From Forficula auricularia (taxonomy: Eukaryota; Arthropoda; Insecta; Dermaptera; Forficulidae): a stretch of 64,000 nt of DNA. Shown one piece after another: positions 46,500-57,679 of the stretch. Both the position numbers and the translations under genes were made by a program. Position 1 is the first letter of the stretch. The number at the start of each line of letters is the position of its first letter. Under the pieces are notes generated by a model. The model had not been told where the DNA came from. It saw only the letters and a list, made by a program, of their open reading frames with translations, and did no database searches. The stretch lies in contig JALMQS010000099.1 of the NCBI GenBank assembly GCA_024734495.1, positions 69,017,777 to 69,081,776 on the forward strand, written 5' to 3'.

Positions 46500-48000
46500 A
46501 AAATCTCCCATTTTTCAGTTCAGGTATCAAATTTCAAAAAAATAAAAAAAATTATCATTAATAAACATATGTACCAAATTTGAATACTAATACTTAAAAA
46601 CTCCGGGAGATAGAGCACTTTAAAAATTTCAAAAATTTACCTCAAAATGACTACATCCCCCTTTCCGTGACAAATAGAGCAAAACACTCAAATATGTTTT
46701 TTTTAATTCAATTCTTAAACTTTCTAAACTAAACCCATATCGATATCTTTTCTGGTTTAAGAGATCTTGAAAAACTCTGAAAATACATTTTGGGGGCTTT
46801 TCCCCCCTTTAGTGTGTTAGAATTTCAAAAAATCCCTTCTTTGTACACACATAAATTTTTGAAAGAATATACACTCCAAATTTCATCTTTCTAGGTCAAG
46901 GTGTTTAGGCTGGGCGTTGATAGATGAATGAATGAATGGAACCTACCTTGCCTTCTCTTTTTATATAATATATTAAGATAAACAAGTATACAAATTTTTA
47001 TGAAAAAATCCTTGATTAATAACCCACTAATCACTGATTTCAGAAACCATAACTTACAAATACTCCCCTCCCTTCTATCTACAAAATTTGATCATACTTT
47101 GTCTTGAAAAAGTTTTCACTTTTTACTTCATTATGCATTTTAAATCAGTTGTCAACTAAATTTTATGATCAAAACCAAAACGTAAAAATTTGTTAGCTTT
47201 TATCATTAAACTGCTTTAAAATATAAAAGTGAAATCTTATAAAATTACATTTTTTTTTAATGGAAAATGTAAATAATTTTAGAATTTGTGCTATATTAAT
47301 ATTGTAGTAGACCAAAAGCGGCCTCCAGCCAAAGATAATAAATAAATAAATATTTTGGAAAAAATAAGGAGCAGAACCCTAGGTATAACCGATTCTATTT
47401 GGGCGGAATATTTACGAATATATCTCTGTAAGCCACGTGGAACAATGTAGTGTACTGATGGTATATTTTCTATTGTTTAAATACCCTTTGATATATGTAT
47501 AATATAATTGATCAGATTATTTATTTAAATATAAATATTTCACTCTTTTGTAATGTCGTGTGAAAAAAAATTATCTATTACGAATAAATATAATATAAAT
47601 ATTCAATATGCATTCAGGATGTGTTCCTGATTAATAACATTAAATCATCATATCCTTTATCGAACCAAGAAAGGGGAATTTATTGGTTAAAACTCCGGTG
47701 TTTGTTTAGGATTGATTGAAAGGGGGAAATTTTACAAATGATGATCCAATTTTCCAATTTCATAGAAAAAAGACAATTAGTAGAAGAGAACAGACTTGGT
47801 ATATTGCACCGCACCACAGCTGCAGCGCGTGACAGACTTTAGACATTGCACAGGTGCAGATCCAGTTTTCTCCGAAATTAATGACGAAACATTTATTTAT
47901 CAGTAGGTATGATTGACAGGATTCCCCCTTCCGGAACGAGCCAGAGCATTGAATTAATTCAATCGAAAATATTCGTTTTTTTTGTTAAGGGAGAATGGTG
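46500..48000. other. AT-rich intergenic DNA
   Basis: No open frame, RNA or transposon end that I can support. Confidence 0.45.
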
Positions 48001-48308
48001 TAGGTTCTTGGTGAAACATTAAATGTTTAAGAGAGAGATAAGTGAAATGATCTATATATATTTAAATGACCCTATCAACTTCAGAACAGACACAAACAAT
48101 TTAAGTTGCATTTATAATAATTTATTAAATAATTATAAGGTTCGTAATAATAAAAAATGAGGAAAAAAAGAAATGATTAATTGCTTAAATTTTGGTGTTG
48201 GACTTGTGGTGTATGAGTGAAAAAATGTAAATCGTAATAATATATTGAAGGAGACAATAAAAGAGTGTGTCTTCTGCTGGAATTATAAATTTTATTTATT
48301 TATAACGA

Positions 48309-48343
48309 GACTATAGTTTCGAGGGCTTTGCCCTCTTCATCAG
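48309..48343 (-). ncRNA. Hammerhead-like motif k (CTGATGA ... GAAAC ... GTC)
   Basis: CTGATGA, A, six-pair helix GAGGGC/GCCCTC closed by AAA, GAAAC, TATA loop, GTC. Helix III is AC/GT with a four-base loop. Helix I is weakened by one change relative to copy l. Confidence 0.55.
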
Positions 48344-48393
48344 TTTATTACAATGGATTCATTTATGAATTCCTGTGAATCCATTGTAATAGA

Positions 48394-48425
48394 CTGATGA
48401 AGAAGGCAAAGCCCTCAAATATGTC
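48394..48425 (+). ncRNA. Hammerhead-like motif l, degenerate 3' half
   Basis: CTGATGA, A, GAAGGC/GCCCTC helix, then AAATATGTC. The G of GAAA is lost. Flanks TAATAGA and TCGTTA can form a helix I of six pairs with one bulged A. Confidence 0.45.
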
Positions 48426-49042
48426 TCGTTACTAAATAAAATTTGAATTCAACGAGACACACTCTTCCTTCAGTATAAAAATTCTGCTACTCTCGCCAAA
48501 AAACTTTCAATTTAGTAATAATATAATTTTAAAAGAGCCTAATGACATAAGGATTGAAATTTAATGTATTGATTCTTCGGAAACTATTATAAAGATTATT
48601 ATTATTTCTATATAGTAGTATGTTGAACCTTTGAATTTGACCAGCGGGAGTAATAAAGATAAATTAATTTATAAAAAAAAAAAATTCCAAAATCACGCTT
48701 GTATATATATTTTTTAAGATATTTTTTACCGATTTTTTTGTATATAGTTGTATATTGTAAATAGTTTTATAATATGTTGACTATTTTTGAAATGTTATAA
48801 ATTTTACCAGTGAAATTATAAAAATTATAATTGTATATTTGTTGATATTGGTGTTTTTGAGCGGTTGATAATGAAATAGAAATGTATTCGAGTGTCTATA
48901 TGTGTAATAATGGCAGAGCTTAAAAATTGACAGTGTTTAGAGCTTTATTTATCAAGGTATTTATATGAAATTGATTTTAAATTGAATGAATAAAAATGTT
49001 TTTGAATGTGCTCCTTTATAGAGCCTGAACATGCGCTGATCC

Positions 49043-49043
49043 A

Positions 49044-49075
<32 letters not shown>

Positions 49076-49076
49076 C
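49043..49076. repeat. Long poly-G tract
   Basis: More than 25 consecutive G on the plus strand followed by CGATGGGGCGACTGCCCCCC. It is one of about ten C/G homopolymer runs in the window and a likely site of length error. Confidence 0.85.
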
Positions 49077-49257
49077 GATGGGGCGACTGCCCCCCAAAAA
49101 CGATGGAGATCAACATTTTTTATGTTTATTAATTTTTTTTTAAACTTTAAATTTTTAAAATTGAAAAAATTTCAGACCGACACTTCCGAGATCAAAAGTA
49201 GATCTTATATACCGGCGACCGCCCCCCCAAATCAGAGGTCTGGATCCGCGCCTGAGC

Positions 49258-49289
49258 CTGAAGAAGCTGCAATAAAGTGGCGAAACGTT
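49258..49289 (+). ncRNA. Hammerhead-like motif m
   Basis: CTGAAGA, A, GCTGC/GTGGC helix (with two G-T wobbles) closing AATAAA, GAAACGTT. Confidence 0.4.
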
Positions 49290-49394
49290 GCAATTGATAA
49301 GTCGTAAATAAACAGTTATTTTGTTCCTCATCCTCATCCTCTGAAAAACAAAAATTACATTAATAAGTTATGGAACTGAATCCCAATGATGATA

Positions 49395-49625
49395 TTAAAT
49401 AAAGTGAAGAAAATTTTTTGAAAAATCTTTTTTTGGTACTTTTTCAAAAAAAATTTTAAATATAAAATACTAGGTAGGTTTCACATAAATAAAAGATCGG
49501 ATGCTTGTTTATATTAAGTCGTGCTAAACAAGCATCCGATCTTTTATTTATGTGAAACCTACCTAGTATTTTATATTTAAAAATTTTTTGCCAAAGTTCC
49601 AAAAAAACATTTTTCAAAAAAATTT
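49395..49625. repeat. 230-bp palindrome
   Basis: ACTAGGTAGGTTTCACATAA and AAAAGATCGGATGCTTGTTTA are mirrored around about 49522, and the mirroring extends to TTTTGAAAAATC. The left half recurs at 55615-55730, next to a Penelope-like 3' end. Confidence 0.8.
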
Positions 49626-50394
49626 ATTTACTTTAATCAATGTTCATGTTGTGAAATGATACAAAAATCACATCAAAATGGCTATTTTGGAGCTCTCTTA
49701 CGTTTTAAATTAGCTAATTTTACTTAGAGAGATCTTTTTCCTCAAATATCATGATAAAAACTCTTTAGGACCCTGTGGAATTCTATGGGTAAATATTTAG
49801 AACATAGGCAGATACTGAATACTATATTTTATTTTTTTATAGTAAATAGTTCATATTTTTTCATTGAACAGTTCTTGAACTCGGGCTCCATGGGCAGAAA
49901 CACTAAAACTTTGCCCTCATTTTAAATGATAAGAAATTTAGAAAGTGCAACATATTTGAAAGTCAAAATAGACTCTCGCTTCCTTCAAGAATTAGGGAAA
50001 GAATGAGTAATTACATCCGAGTCAGTGGAGCCGAGATTTGAAGGAAATAAATTTGTTGAATTCGAGATTGATCGAAGCAGGAAGGAGAGGAAGTTCCAGC
50101 TGTAAAAATTATAGGGATAAAATTAAAATAGATTTTTCCTTAAAGTATCAGTTTTTAATTTGTAAATAATAAATTAAAGTTATATTTTGAATTGAAAAGT
50201 CTTAAGTAAAAAGTAAGAAAATTACGAGATTAATTCAATTTGTAGAAGCCTATTGTATATATGGTTTATTTGTTAGACTATAGTATATATGACCAAAAAC
50301 ATAAATGTGAAAAAGGGGCCAAGTTCGGTACAAACGGCTTCGCCGACAAAAGAGTTGAGATCTAAACGAGTACCAAGTTCCATAGCAGTTATTG

Positions 50395-50605
50395 GATAAA
50401 AATACTTGGTAGGTTTCACATTAAGATATAAAAAATAAACGAATTTATTTTTGGAGAATCTTTAATCTCGATATATATATTTCGGGTGACTAACCCATCT
50501 TCAGGAGAAACAAGAAGTAACTACCAAGTATTTTTTATCCAATAATTTAAAAAAATGTTTCACCAAGTACCAACACCGCAAAAACTATCACGTTAAAAAC
50601 TATCC
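50395..50605. mobile_element. 211-bp Penelope-related insertion with 11-bp target duplication
   Basis: CCATAGCAGTT is present on both sides (about 50384-50394 and 50606-50616). Inside, ATTGGATAAAAATACTTGG and CCAAGTATTTTTTATCCAAT are inverted; the 3' end carries GTTTCACCAAGTACCAACACC, the family end. Motif g lies between. Confidence 0.7.
50476..50504 (-). ncRNA. Hammerhead-like motif g
   Basis: CTGAAGA, T, GGGT/ACCC helix closing TAGTC, GAAATATA. Confidence 0.45.
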
Positions 50606-51655
50606 ATAGCAGTTGCTTAAATCATAGCTATAGGCTTGTACAAAGTTCTTCAATTGATTTAAAAGAAAATTTGTTACGTTCTTTGATATTGAATTTATAA
50701 CTTGGAAAGTTATAATATTCAATAAATTACGTTTAACGTGACGATATTTAATAAAAGCTTAAAATTTAGCTTTCCTAGTTGTGCTATTTTATACTACAAA
50801 CAATTTAGTTGGATATAAAACTTGCCAAGTTATAAATTTAACGTAACAAATTTTCTTTAAATCAATTAAAGAACGTTGTACATTCCTATGACTATGACTT
50901 AAGCAACTGCTATGGATCTTGGTACCCGTTTAGATCTTAACTCTTTTGTCGGCGAAGCCGTTTGTAAATTTCCCAAAAAGCCAATGAATTTATAAATCAA
51001 CACCTGGGACTAAAGCCATTGACATTTAGGTTCAGGAAGTTGTAAAATCCTTTACCCATTGTGAAATAGTCATATTCGAGATCAAAGAGGGAAGCCGATT
51101 GCCAAAATATTACCCTTAAGAATAATTATATTTATTTAAGGAAAGAATTCTCGAGGGTCACAACAGTAGCTCGAAATGGTTCGTGTAAATATACACATGG
51201 CCGGTGCGTCGCCCGTTTTTCCGTGTGTCTAGATACATATATTTCTTATTTATAATTATATAGTATGTTTATTGACAACAAGCATAATCATTTCATCAAT
51301 GATTTCTCCTAATGAATCATCAACTCTGGGAAAACTATTTTTTTTTTAATTCTGTATATAAATCTGACTAATACCGATAGAAGTAACGTTAAAATTTATA
51401 TGTAAATTAAGAGAGTTGCCAACTAGTAAATCCGAAGTATTATGGGTTATTTATATTATGTCAGAAGAGTTGTTTCTCCCCCTAAGGAAATTTTAGTATT
51501 TTAGTTCAATTGCCGAAGGGGTGAAACAACCCTTCTGACATAATTGAAATAATCCAAAATTTTCTGTTGTAAGCGAGGTTGAAAAACTTGTATTTTGCTT
51601 TAGTTTTTCTGAAATATCTGGAAAACGGCTAAAACTTTTTTTTAGTGATATCATA

Positions 51656-52386
51656 ATTAGGGCTTCGCACGAGACGATACCGAGCCGATATCGGGTTAAC
51701 GAAAACGAGACGATTTCGAGACGATACCGCGTTAACGAAAACGAGACGATACCGAGACGATATCGCTTTAACGAAAACGAGACAATACCGAGACGATACC
51801 GCGTTAACGAAAACGAGACGATACCGACACGATACCGCGCTAACGAAAACGAGACGATACCGATACGATACCGCGAGAGTCTCGTGTCTAGTCTCGTACT
51901 CTCGTGGTCTCGTAACCATTTTTTGAGTGGTTCAAAAGAATATTGTATTGAATAAATTAAAATATATTTTTAAATTATTGAAAATAAATTTTGTAAAATA
52001 CTTGGTCTAAGACTCTCCGCTATGCACAATTTTTACAATTTTACAATGAAAATCTATTTTTAACTCATATATTTTTTTAAGAATTAGGATATTCAATACA
52101 AGGGAAATTTAATGAAAAAACACGTGTTTCTTTTTCAATAATAATTATATATAAAATATTTCTTCGTAAGGGAAAAATTTAAATTTAGTTATTTAATTTT
52201 TTATATTTTCACTATACTTTAAAAAAAATAAAAATGTAAAGATACTTGTCGAGACCAAAAGAGACCAAACGAGGCTAGCCCTGACGAGACGAGACGAAGA
52301 CCAAGACGATACTGTCTTTATTGACAATTCACGAGACCGAGGCGATATTTTATCAAATCTCGTCTCGTCTCGTGCAAAGCCCTAAT
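51656..52386. mobile_element. Inverted-repeat element with internal 36-bp minisatellite
   Basis: Ends TTAGGGCTTCGCACGAGACG and CGTCTCGTGCAAAGCCCTAA are inverted; TCATAA flanks each side. From about 51670 to 51870 there are about six 36-bp units built from ACGAAAACGAGACGATACCG. The repeating open frame on the minus strand (12-residue period, RYRLVF) follows from the 36-bp period and is not taken as a gene. Confidence 0.75.
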
Positions 52387-52929
52387 CATAATAAGTCATC
52401 TAAAAACTTTTTTTATATAAAATTTTTTTTACGAAATACACTATGAGATGTATGTACCCTTAGCGAGTCGTTTCAAAAAATATTTTGATATTTACACAGC
52501 ATGGTAAATAAATTTATAATGACTAACTCAAAGATACATTCTTCGTGACTCATTTTGTAAAAGAATTCGAGAAGATACATATATTTATTAACATTAATCA
52601 TCAAACAACAACCTCCATTGCATTAAATTATGAAATGAAATAGAAATTTATTTATTCTTTTTATAAGAAAATTCAAAATGTAAATACCCTACTTTAAAAA
52701 TTAAAATCCTTCTTTTTAATTTGTTTTAATAGTATTGATGAAAAAACTTGTGACGGGCACTATAAAATAAAACACATTTAAGGTAATTAATGAGTACTTT
52801 ATTGTAAAAGATGAATGAAAAGAGCATACGATTTCAAGGATTGTATTGGAGAATGAGGAAAACCGAATGAGGAAAAACGAGAAGAAAATTAACAGCCAGG
52901 AATATTCTTATATAGTCCAAGAGCCCATG

Positions 52930-54260
52930 ACCCATTTTTAACCGACTTCAAAAAAGGAGGAGGTTCTCTATTTGACTGATTTTTTTTTTTTTTTTTTATG
53001 TCTATGTTACCTCATATCTCCGCCAATTGTGAACCGATTTTGAAATTTTTTTTGCATTGGGTTCAGTCTAGCCTTCGATTGGTCCCGTTTTTTTATTAGA
53101 TTATGATTATGAATATTTGTATTAGACCTTTTTTGTTAGGTTTGTTCAGGCCTAACTTCTTTGTTTATGAACCGATTTCGATGATTCTTTTTTTATTGGG
53201 AAGGGGGTATCTTGGTGTCATATTAATTTGGTCAAGTTCTGATGATATGATCAACGACGAAATAACGAAAATCTCCAATTCTTATGAGCAAATAATCGAA
53301 ATTATGATAAATAAAATCTTTTATAAAAAAAATCTTAAAACATTCATTTAAAACCCGCAAACGTTTTGAGAGAATTTCTATATTAATGAATTGAATTTTA
53401 TTATCATTTTCTGATTCATTCGTCTATATTAAATCATTATTAATAACATCACTAAAAAGAGAAAAATAAAAATAAATTTTATAAAAAAAATAAAACCGAC
53501 TTCAAATAAACTGCAACGGATCGTTGCTAAACTTTATCCAAATTCATTTGAAATATTAATATGTTCTTGAGTAAAGTACATTAAAATATAATTTTACTAA
53601 AAACTTTATTTAACCTTTTGTGTGGACCCCAAGGTACTTAATTAGGATATTAAATTTCATCAAAATTGGTTAAGTCATTTTCAAGATATTTAGAAAAAAC
53701 TAAAAAAGTACTGAAATAAAGTACTAATGTTTGTGGACCGATATGTACCAAAAACTAAGCAGCGCTTCATTTTGTTAAACTAATGGTAGGTTTTCAATTT
53801 CATTTCAATCAGCGCAAAGGTGTGGAAAAAATCGTGGACGAAAAAAACGATAACACACACACATACATCCATCCATCCATCGGCACGCACTTCCAAAAAA
53901 ATGGCACTTTTTGGCCTCTCGACGAGATTGCAGGTAATTTTTGGCAAAACCGTCACGTGCTAAAATTCAATCTCATTGAATACTTCAATTTGTGACCTTA
54001 ATTGAGTCTATGGGTTCCGTAGTCTTTACCTGAGGACCCTTTGAAGTCGCGCTTGCCGCGAGAGCGATTCCAATACTTTCTCCTATGCTTCGCATTGGAT
54101 AAAGTAAAAAATTAAATGCAACAAATAAAATAATAATAACTTAAAAATAAAATAAAATCCACTAAAAGGTATAAAATAATTATCTTATTTAGTTACAACT
54201 AAACGACGAAATATTAACATGAAATTACTTTTTGAAGTCGGTGCCAAACATATATACATT
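52930..54260. repeat. Large composite of the ACCGACTTCAAA family
   Basis: Begins ACCGACTTCAAAAAAGGAGG; mirrored ends AAAACCGACTTCAAATAAA (53492) and TTTTTGAAGTCGGTGCC (54225). 53560-54100 is a block (ATCCATCCATCCATCGGCAC, GAGGACCCTTTGAAGTCG) found inverted at 62.93-63.45 kb. The open frame at 53103-53351 is part of the repeat. Confidence 0.6.
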
Positions 54261-54276
54261 TTATGAATCGCACAAC

Positions 54277-54592
54277 ACAATATATTTCGACGTCTGGCAA
54301 TTGTTAAACCCCGGCAAAAAATGTTCGCCAAAAAAAGTGTTTGATTTAAAATCCAACAAATACTATTCGAGAGTTAAGTTGATTTTAAATTAAAAATTAA
54401 CTAAGCCAGACACTTTTAGGGGGGTAACCCTGAGGCAGACAACCCTAAAGTTGCATTTTTTTTATTTGAAAAAAGTGATTGATTCACGCTGACATTTTAA
54501 TAGCATTTTAATTATATGTTTTTAATAATACTTGCAAAAAGGCAGACACTTTTGCCGGGGTTTAACAATTGCCAGACGTCGAAATATATTGT
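54277..54592. mobile_element. 316-bp inverted-repeat element, ~45-bp ends
   Basis: ACAATATATTTCGACGTCTG... and its mirror ...CAGACGTCGAAATATATTGT enclose GGCAATTGTTAAACCCCGGC at each end. A second copy in reverse orientation is at 54922-55205, truncated at one end. Confidence 0.8.
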
Positions 54593-54921
54593 ACGGACTT
54601 GGATTTTGCGCTTGAGCCCGAACGGTTGGTCGGAGAAAAAATTCTCAATGAAAAAATTTGTAGGAAATTTTATGATCTTTCATTTTGAATAGAAAGATTA
54701 TTTACGAAAAGTTGATAGTTTTCAAGTTATAAGCTAAAAACCACCAAAAAATGGAAATTTTCTTCTTTTTTTGCATTTTCTACAATGTTGCGTCAAGAAA
54801 TTTGGCTGGGAGACCTCAGATTTGAATTCTGCGGCCCCAAAAAATATATACATATATGCAAAAAATCCGAACTACCATAAAACTTTCCCCATTTGAGCAC
54901 AATTTGACTGGACTATCCGTA

Positions 54922-55205
54922 TAATATATTTCGACATCTGGCAATTGTTAATCCCCGGCAAAAGTGTCTGCCTTTTTGCAAGTATTATTAAAAACATAAT
55001 TAAGACGCTATTAAAATGTCAGCGTGAATCAATCACTTTTTTTCAAATAAAAAAAATGCAACTTTAGGGTTGTCTGGCTCAGTGTTACCCCCCCCCCCCC
55101 TAAAAGTGTCTGGCATAGTTAATTTTTAATTTAAAATCAACTTAACTGTCGAATAGTATTTGTTGGATTTTAAATCACTTTTTTTGGCGAACATTTTTTA
55201 CAACT
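54922..55205. mobile_element. Second, inverted copy of the 316-bp element
   Basis: Starts ATAATATATTTCGACATCTGG; the order of internal blocks (GTGTCTGCCTTTTTGC, poly-C, AAAAGTGTCTGGC) is reversed relative to the first copy. Confidence 0.75.
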
Positions 55206-55614
55206 TTCTCCTATGCGCAGTATCAGCAGTACCCAGGTAGATCAGGCAAACAGCTGATTCCCTACTCATCTATGCTATTAATACCTCTAGGTCAAATATC
55301 TACTTGAATCAAACACTTCATGAAAAATGGGTCATGGGCTCTTGGACTATTAGGTGTTTTGATCCGGGTGGGTCTAAACGACCAAAGAGGGGTCCGATAT
55401 AAATACAACAACACACACACACCATTCTCAACACTATATAGTAAATACGGAAGTATCCATTTTGAAAAGTTTTTATTTTGCTGAGATTAGCAGAGTTGTT
55501 GATTCATAAAGAGAATAAAAGAGGTTGCCACTGCTTGATGCAAATAAACATTCATACATATATATCAAATATATATATATATATATATGTTTATATTATA
55601 TTATTTATTTGAAG

Positions 55615-56208
55615 TAAAGAAAAATTTTTTGAAAAATGTTTTTTTTGAAATTTTTTCAAAAAAAATTTTAAATATAAAATACTAGGTAGGTTTCACATAA
55701 ATAAAAGATCAGATGCTTGTTTAGCACAACTCAATATATATTTCGGTGTATAAGCCCATCTTCAGGAGCTCACAAAGCACACTGAATGCAAAAATACAAA
55801 AATATTTTAGAAGTAAATTTCTTAATTTTAACAAGGGGGAGATAATGTGAGAGGGAGAAGGGTTAAAGTTAAAAGAAGATTTTTGTTTATTTAAATTTAA
55901 GATTAAGAAAGGTTGATTTAAGCTTGAGAAGTACATGGACTTTGTAAATAGAAATGAATGAAAGGTATGTGAAGGTGCTATTGTTTCGATATATACATGT
56001 CAATTATTAATTGTTTCTTAATGTCAAACTTGTTATTTAGAATATTTTTATTATTTGTGATGGCTATTTTAATTTCTGATGCTTCTAGTAAATCTAAACG
56101 TTGTCCCTTTAATTCAAAATGTAATGGAGTGGGGTTGTTTGAGTAGGCGGAATGATTAGTTTCATGGAGGTGGTCTGCAAACGAGTTACAAGGAACATGA
56201 GTAAGCTT
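55615..56208 (-). pseudogene. Penelope-like element, C-terminal coding end and 3' region
   Basis: On the minus strand from about 56203 to the stop at 55980-55978: HVPCNSFADHLHETNHSAY, SNNPTPLHFELKGQRLDLLE, ASEIKIAITNNKNILNNKF and DMYISKQ. This resembles the end of the GIY-YIG endonuclease domain of Penelope-like retroelements (conserved F..HL....H and L..LE....I). About 210 nt downstream is hammerhead-like motif h in the same orientation, then the ACTAGGTAGGTTTCACATAA end block (mirrored). The polymerase part is absent. Confidence 0.7.
55738..55766 (-). ncRNA. Hammerhead-like motif h, downstream of the Penelope-like end
   Basis: CTGAAGA, T, GGGC / CACC partly paired helix closing TTATA, GAAATATA. 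Confidence 0.4.
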
Positions 56209-56211
56209 TTA

Positions 56212-56313
56212 AACAAATCTGATTCATCCAATTTTGTCTCTACTTCGGCTTTTGCAGACAACCTCCATGAAACTAATCATTCAGCCTTCCCAAACAACCC
56301 CACACCATTATAA
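56212..56313 (+). pseudogene. Second Penelope-like fragment, opposite strand
   Basis: The reading KSDSSNFVSTSAFADNLHET, NHSAFPNNPTPL, stop is homologous to the minus-strand copy (SFADHLHETNHSAYSNNPTPL). The two fragments meet head to head at about 56210. Confidence 0.65.
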
Positions 56314-56319
56314 GTAATT

Positions 56320-57050
56320 AATGGATTCGTATTAGTAATTAGCCTTTTATGGAACTTCAACGATAATTGCTGAATGTAGTCTTGCAGACTCTCAATTTCC
56401 CAGTTTTTCGCAGTCCATTTGCGTTCCAATTGATAATAGTAAAAGATGAAATGGAAGCCATTAATCTAAAATAACTACTCCCTCCTCTAGGAGAATTTTG
56501 ATCCGATCAGCTCTAATTTGGGCTTTTGAAAGCGATCACAAGAGCGCTAAACATTTACCTATTATTTTTTTAATTTCCGTTCTAGCCATTAGAGTTAGCA
56601 ATTCCAGAATCATTCCAATTGAGCTAATTGAGCTCAGACATGTTTACCTCTATCTGTGAGGGTTTCCAAGGACTATGAGTTGCCGTCGACTGCTGAGTAA
56701 CTGAAGGCAAATGGGGATAGTTATTCTCCGAGTTGGTTGGTGGTTTATGGAACTCTGATTTTCCTTGATGCAGTTGCTTTATTCCTATCGCGTCTTTCCT
56801 CTGTTTGGTACCCTGATCACTGCTGGACATTGCTCATCATTTTCCCAGTGCTCCATCCCACAATTTGCGTATTACATAGCCGATTTTGATGTGGTCTCCC
56901 GCCCATTATGGACATGCCCGCCATGCAGATGGGATGAGGTGATTTGGAACAAAGTACAGATAAAACCTTAATTTTATATATAAAGATATTTCTAATGAAC
57001 TTATTAGTGGAATTTAAAATTAAAAAAAAAAACATTTTTTTTTTAATGAA
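56320..57050. other. Intergenic DNA with the end of the composite repeat
   Basis: 56940-56990 carries GTACAGATAAAACCTTAATTTTATATATA, the 3' end module of the 10.2 and 61.1 kb repeats (shown in part). The overlapping open frames at 56.6-57.1 kb show no known motif. Confidence 0.4.
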
Positions 57051-57059
57051 AATGATGAG

Positions 57060-57650
57060 AGAAGGAGTTACACCAAGAAGGTGCAACCCCTAAAGGCCAG
57101 GGTTGGCCCCTCCATCGTGAAAAGAAGAAGAAAGAATTTTATGGGTTTGGCGGGGGTCGAAGGTATCTGTGGATACGGGTCTTAAATAGCTGAAGGTTAT
57201 ATGTTAAGTAGCGGGGAAGATGGTGGCAGGGAGCGAGTTCCAGTCTCTGGAGGTAAAAGATAAAGGATAAAAGAGTTGGCTAAAGCGCTTGTTCGATTTT
57301 TCTCCAATTTGACAGCGAAGGGGTGCTGAGCGTTCGAAAACCGCGAGGGCTTTAGGGGGGATAATTGATTTCAGCTCGACTGAACAGACACCGTGATAGT
57401 ATCTGTAGTACAGGGAAAGGGCAGAAACGGTTCTTCGGTGAGCCAGGGAGTCGAGTGAGTTGTTTAGAGCCGGGTCTCCTATCAGTTTAATTGCTCGTTT
57501 CTGATTCGCATCCAGTGTAGCAAAAGAATGCTTGGAGGTACCCCTCCAGATAAGAGCCATATTCGAGACAAGGACGAATTTGAGCCTTATACAGTATAAG
57601 AAGTTGGCTGGGAGTATTATAACAGCGTCTAGGCCTAAATAGGAGACCAA
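57060..57650 (-). pseudogene. Non-LTR retrotransposon C-terminal end
   Basis: On the minus strand: MALIWRGTSKHSFATLDANQ, KRAIKLIGDPALNNSLDSLA, HRRTVSALSLYYRYYHGVCS, ELKSIIPPKA and SFTSRDWNSLPATIFP. This is the conserved thumb/C-terminal region of Jockey/CR1-type reverse transcriptases. The 3' tail at 57060-57110 follows. Fragments of the same family are at 26.4 and 43.4 kb. Confidence 0.85.
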
Positions 57651-57679
57651 TTTATTATTAAAAGGAAATTGAGAAAAAT

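Larger units (their letters stand above)
47990..48490. mobile_element. Penelope-related fold-back with the most canonical hammerhead-like cores
   Basis: GGTGTAGGTTCTTGGTGAAAC starts the block. The centre at about 48360 (ATTCATTTATGAAT) is flanked by mirrored TCAGTCTATTACAATGGATTC-type sequence with motif k on the minus strand and motif l on the plus strand. Outer sequence with GAGACACACTCTT and AAGAGTGTGTCTTC is also mirrored. Confidence 0.65.
50330..50970. repeat. Palindrome split by an insertion
   Basis: GGCTTCGCCGACAAAAGAG and CTCTTTTGTCGGCGAAGCC mark the outer ends, with AACGTAACAAATTTTC and its mirror inside. The left arm is broken at 50394 by the element at 50395-50605. Confidence 0.7.

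Noticed and set aside
51629..51919. 96-residue repetitive Arg/Tyr/Val frame
   Set aside because: Direct product of the 36-bp minisatellite.
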